Below are positions 61,132-64,000 of a DNA stretch of 64,000 nucleotides, piece by piece (the stretch's first letter is position 1; every line of letters begins with the position of its first letter). The DNA comes from CAZIVP01 sp964542915 (GTDB taxonomy: Bacteria; Calditrichota; Calditrichia; Calditrichales; Calditrichaceae): the NCBI GenBank assembly GCA_964542915.1, contig CAZIVP010000002.1:186001-250000 (forward strand). The letters run 5' to 3'. The notes under the pieces are model-generated. The model made no database searches, was not told where the DNA came from, and saw nothing but the letters and a program-made list of their open reading frames with translations. The position numbers and the translations under genes are program-made.

Positions 61132-63861
61132 TTATTGATGGGCTTCCAGCCAGTTGTTTCCCGTGCCGCAATCGGCCACCAAAGGCACGTTTAAATCGGC
61201 CGCCGACTCCATGATATCTTTTACCGTTTTGCTAAAGGCCCCGGCTTCCGATCTCGGCACTTCGAATACCAGTTCATCGTGAACCTGAAGAAGCATCGCC
61301 GCCGCCGATTTTTCCCTGAGAATAAACGTATGAAGACGCATCATTGCTTTTTTAATAAGTTCGGCTGCAGAACCCTGTATGGGCGTATTGATTGCCGTAC
61401 GTTCGGCAAACTCACGCATTTGTTGGTTGTTGCTGTTTATTTCCGGCAGGTAACGACGGCGGTGCATCATGGTCTCAACAAACCCTTGCTCCTTTACCTG
61501 AGCTTTTGCCGCCTCCATGTATTGACTGATTTTGGGATAGGTGGCCAGGTAATCGATGATAAACTCTTCGGCCTCTTCCACCGAAATATTCAGACGGTTG
61601 GCCAATCCGTACTTACTCATCCCATAAATAATACCAAAATTGATTTCTTTGGCTTTACGCCGGTGATCGCTTTCCACATTCCCCGCCGGGATATCGAAAA
61701 TAAGCGAAGCGGTAGCGGCATGAATGTCGCGATTGTTATTAAAATGATCGATCATCGTGTCATCGCCCGACAGATGCGCCATGATTCGTAACTCAATTTG
61801 CGAATAATCCGCACTCATTATGAGATAGTCGTTGCGGGAAGCCACGAACGCCTTACGAATCTCTCTTCCGAGTTCGGTACGGATGGGAATGTTCTGCAGA
61901 TTGGGATTGCTGCTGGAAAGACGTCCTGTCGTTGCTTTCGTTTGGTTGAAGGACGTGTGTACTTTGCCTGTGTTGGGTCTGATCAGCTGCGGCAGGGCGT
62001 CTACATAGGTATTTTGCAACTTGGTAAGCTTTCGGAATTCCATCATTTGTTGAATAATGGGATGTTCCCGATAGCGCTCCAAAACACGTTCGGAGGTGGA
62101 ATATTGCCCTGTTTTAGTGCGCGGCGGTTTACGTAAATCCAGATCTTCATGAATCTTCAGCTTATCGAATAAAACAGGACCCAGTTGTTGAGGCGAATTT
62201 AAATTAAAGGATTGCCCCGCCCTCTCAAAAATATCCTTCTTTAGATGCTCTATATCACCCGAGAGTTGTTTCGATAACTTTTTCAGTATATCCGTATCTA
62301 ACTTAACGCCTGTAAGCTCCATTTCCAGCAATACGGGGATAAGCGGAATTTCCAGGTCGTAAAAGAGCGACTCCATTTGCAATTGTTTGATTTTATCCTT
62401 AAAAATTTCGTAGAGCTGGAATGTTACATCCGCGTCTTCGGCTCCATAACGGTACACTTCTTCCGCCGGCAATTCCGTCATTTTTTTCTGTTTGCGGCCC
62501 CTGCCAATCACCTCTTCAATGGGAATCATTTCATAATTCAAATAGTATTCGGCCATTTTATCCAAATTATGCTGAACCCCGGGATCAATTAAATAAGAAG
62601 CAATCATCGTATCGAAATAAATCCCTTCGACTTTGACTTCGTGCCATGCCAGCATAAGAGCATCGAACTTGATGTTCTGGCCAATTTTGTTTATGCGTCT
62701 ATCTTCAAAAATCGGTTGTAAACGCTCCAACACCTCTTTCACATTGAGGCGGCCATCGGGATGGTTTAAAACCAAATACCACGCTTCATGCGCCTTCCAA
62801 CAGAAAGATATGCCGGCAATTTCCGCCTCGCTAAAATCCAACGAACTGGTTTCCAGATCAAATGCAAATTGCTCTTGTTTTCGTAATTCTTTCAATAACC
62901 ATTCCAGGCTGTCCGTATCGTTGATCAAATGGTAGTCGGACTTTTTTTCTTCATATACTTCGAAATTATCGGCGGCGCCGAATTCCCGAGCAATTTTTAA
63001 TACCCTATCCGGCATACGCCTGAACTCCAATTCCTTCATCAGGTGGTCGGCTTTATCCGCTTCCCAAATGGTAAACTGAATCTGTTCGAGCGGAACCTCG
63101 ATGGGCACATCCGTATGAATGGTTACCAGCTCCCGCGCCGTTATGGCTTGATCTTTATAGTTTATCAGGTTTTCCCTGATCTGTTTTTTGCCGAGTCGAT
63201 CGATTTGCTCGTAAATACCATCCAGGGATTGATAATCCCTAAGAAGTTTTTGAGCCGTTACTTTACCGACTTTCGGAATGCCGGGTACATTATCGGATTT
63301 ATCGCCCATCAAAGAGAGCCAGTCCACAATTTGTTCCGGGCGTACGCCCATTTTCTTTTCAACTTCTTCTCTCCCCAGTACCTCGGCTTCCTGATTGCTT
63401 TTGCCCGGATTATAGAGGAATATATGATCATTCACTAACTGAGCCATATCTTTATCGCCGGAAACGATAAACACATCAAGATTTTCGGAGGCGAAACGTT
63501 TAGCCAGGGTTCCGATCACATCGTCTGCTTCGTAACCATCCTTTTCAAGAAGATTAAATTTGAGCGTCTTTAGGGTTTCCACGAGCCTCGGATATTGGGC
63601 AGCCATCTCTTCGGGCATTTTTTCGCGGGTGGCTTTATACTCCGGGTATAATTCGTGGCGGAAGGTGGGCTCTTTGGTATCGAAAATGATGGCAAGATAC
63701 TGGGGATATTCGTCTTCAATCAATTTTAGCAGGGAATTGAGGAAACCATAGGTCGCCGACGTATCTTCGCCCTTGGAATTGATGAGCGGATTGTTGATAA
63801 ACGCAAAATAGCTACGGTAATAAAGAGCCGAACCGTCAATTAGAAATAATTTCTGAGCCAT
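61132..63861 (-). CDS. polA: DNA polymerase I
   Basis: 909 residues with all three domains. The 5' nuclease (1-about 290) has LIDGSALYYRSYFA, VSGDKDMAQL and GDKSDNVPGIPKVG. The 3'-5' exonuclease (about 310-500) keeps its acidic residues in FDLETSSLDF, GQNIKFDAL and YGAEDADVT. The polymerase (about 520-909) has motif A SADYSQIELRIMAHLSGD, motif B around RRKAKEINFGIIYGMS, and motif C QVHDELVFEVP. It fills gaps in repair and Okazaki fragment processing. The ATG follows the mutS2 end by 9 nt, with TGAGGT upstream. Confidence 0.96.
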   Translation of the reverse strand: MAQKLFLIDGSALYYRSYFAFINNPLINSKGEDTSATYGFLNSLLKLIEDEYPQYLAIIFDTKEPTFRHELYPEYKATREKMPEEMAAQYPRLVETLKTLKFNLLEKDGYEADDVIGTLAKRFASENLDVFIVSGDKDMAQLVNDHIFLYNPGKSNQEAEVLGREEVEKKMGVRPEQIVDWLSLMGDKSDNVPGIPKVGKVTAQKLLRDYQSLDGIYEQIDRLGKKQIRENLINYKDQAITARELVTIHTDVPIEVPLEQIQFTIWEADKADHLMKELEFRRMPDRVLKIAREFGAADNFEVYEEKKSDYHLINDTDSLEWLLKELRKQEQFAFDLETSSLDFSEAEIAGISFCWKAHEAWYLVLNHPDGRLNVKEVLERLQPIFEDRRINKIGQNIKFDALMLAWHEVKVEGIYFDTMIASYLIDPGVQHNLDKMAEYYLNYEMIPIEEVIGRGRKQKKMTELPAEEVYRYGAEDADVTFQLYEIFKDKIKQLQMESLFYDLEIPLIPVLLEMELTGVKLDTDILKKLSKQLSGDIEHLKKDIFERAGQSFNLNSPQQLGPVLFDKLKIHEDLDLRKPPRTKTGQYSTSERVLERYREHPIIQQMMEFRKLTKLQNTYVDALPQLIRPNTGKVHTSFNQTKATTGRLSSSNPNLQNIPIRTELGREIRKAFVASRNDYLIMSADYSQIELRIMAHLSGDDTMIDHFNNNRDIHAATASLIFDIPAGNVESDHRRKAKEINFGIIYGMSKYGLANRLNISVEEAEEFIIDYLATYPKISQYMEAAKAQVKEQGFVETMMHRRRYLPEINSNNQQMREFAERTAINTPIQGSAAELIKKAMMRLHTFILREKSAAAMLLQVHDELVFEVPRSEAGAFSKTVKDIMESAADLNVPLVADCGTGNNWLEAHQ

Positions 63862-63870
63862 AATTAAACC

Positions 63871-64000
63871 TCACGTAATTTTAATTACCGTAACACCTGC
63901 CTCACCTTCACCGTATCTCCCTGAGCGAAAATCCATGATATCCGCGCGATTGCTCAGATATTGCTGTATGGCGTTCCGTAAAGCGCCGGTTCCCTTGCCG
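63871..64000 (-). CDS. mutS2: MutS2 C-terminal end (Smr domain), truncated by right edge
   Basis: The minus-strand frame entering from the right edge ends at TGA 63871-63873. It encodes GKGTGALRNAIQQYL and later RYGEGEAGVTVIKI, the typical end of the Smr nuclease domain of MutS2. The upstream part lies outside the window. MutS2 acts on recombination intermediates and in ribosome rescue in other bacteria. It probably forms an operon with polA. An orphan Smr protein is the alternative. Confidence 0.75.
   Translation of the reverse strand, partial: GKGTGALRNAIQQYLSNRADIMDFRSGRYGEGEAGVTVIKIT

Overview
The window reads as chromosomal core DNA of a diderm bacterium, probably anaerobic or microaerophilic. 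Evidence for a diderm is a LapA/LapB pair, LspA, several lipoprotein signals and an outer-membrane beta-barrel protein. Two 2-oxoacid:ferredoxin oxidoreductases and an Fe-S-type PurF suggest low oxygen. Strong AAGGAGG-type ribosome binding sites and a classical TTGACA/TATGAT promoter argue against Bacteroidota. Several proteins (zinc-less DksA-like protein, TolB/barrel fusion, Tritrichomonas-like IMPDH) suggest a deep FCB-group lineage such as Calditrichota; this assignment is inference from memory of protein families. GTG and TTG starts are common. No rRNA, tRNA, CRISPR array or insertion sequence is seen.

Layout. 1-2.7 kb (minus): edge-truncated secreted protein, lapB, lapA, an HD-GYP response regulator. 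2.9-11.9 kb (minus): two 2-oxoacid:ferredoxin oxidoreductase loci (a fused-alpha/beta pair and a four-subunit D-A-B-C set) flanking a 991-residue GlnD/GlnE-like protein with two nucleotidyltransferase motifs. 12.2-15.7 kb (minus): uvrB and nagA. 15.8-18.5 kb (plus): ECF sigma factor, zinc-finger/HEAT anti-sigma candidate and a secreted 18-residue-repeat protein, ending in a clear terminator. 18.7-22.2 kb: polysaccharide deacetylase (minus), then two GT4-type glycosyltransferases (plus), the second broken by a frameshift.

22.4-44.1 kb (minus) is one nucleotide biosynthesis supercluster: guaB-purA-purM-purL-purQ-purH-purCE-purB-purD-purN-purF-pyrC-pyrE-pyrF-pyrB-pyrI-pyrD-pyrK. It supplies nearly the whole IMP and UMP pathways plus the first steps to AMP and XMP. 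purK is absent, and the PurE half of the PurC-PurE fusion has class II (AIR carboxylase) signatures that make PurK unnecessary. carAB and guaA are not here. A consensus sigma-70-type promoter lies about 140 bp upstream of guaB.

44.3-48.9 kb (plus): a metallopeptidase/TolB-propeller/beta-barrel protein, a PQQ-like propeller lipoprotein and a small membrane protein. 48.9-57.0 kb (minus): yggS-divIVA-lipoprotein-PNP-ileS-dksA-lspA-rluD, a housekeeping operon whose IleRS carries a swapped GxHH signature in place of HxGH. 57.1-60.7 kb: a DUF3467 protein (minus), then dnaG, a receiver-only response regulator and a metallo-beta-lactamase-fold hydrolase (plus). 60.7-64 kb (minus): a small lipoprotein, polA and the Smr-domain end of mutS2 at the right edge.

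Most of the window is ordinary housekeeping. The points most worth a second look are the IleRS signature, the nucleotidyltransferase between the two oxidoreductases, the animal-like PAICS fusion and parasite-like IMPDH, the ECF/repeat-protein module, and the frameshifted glycosyltransferase.
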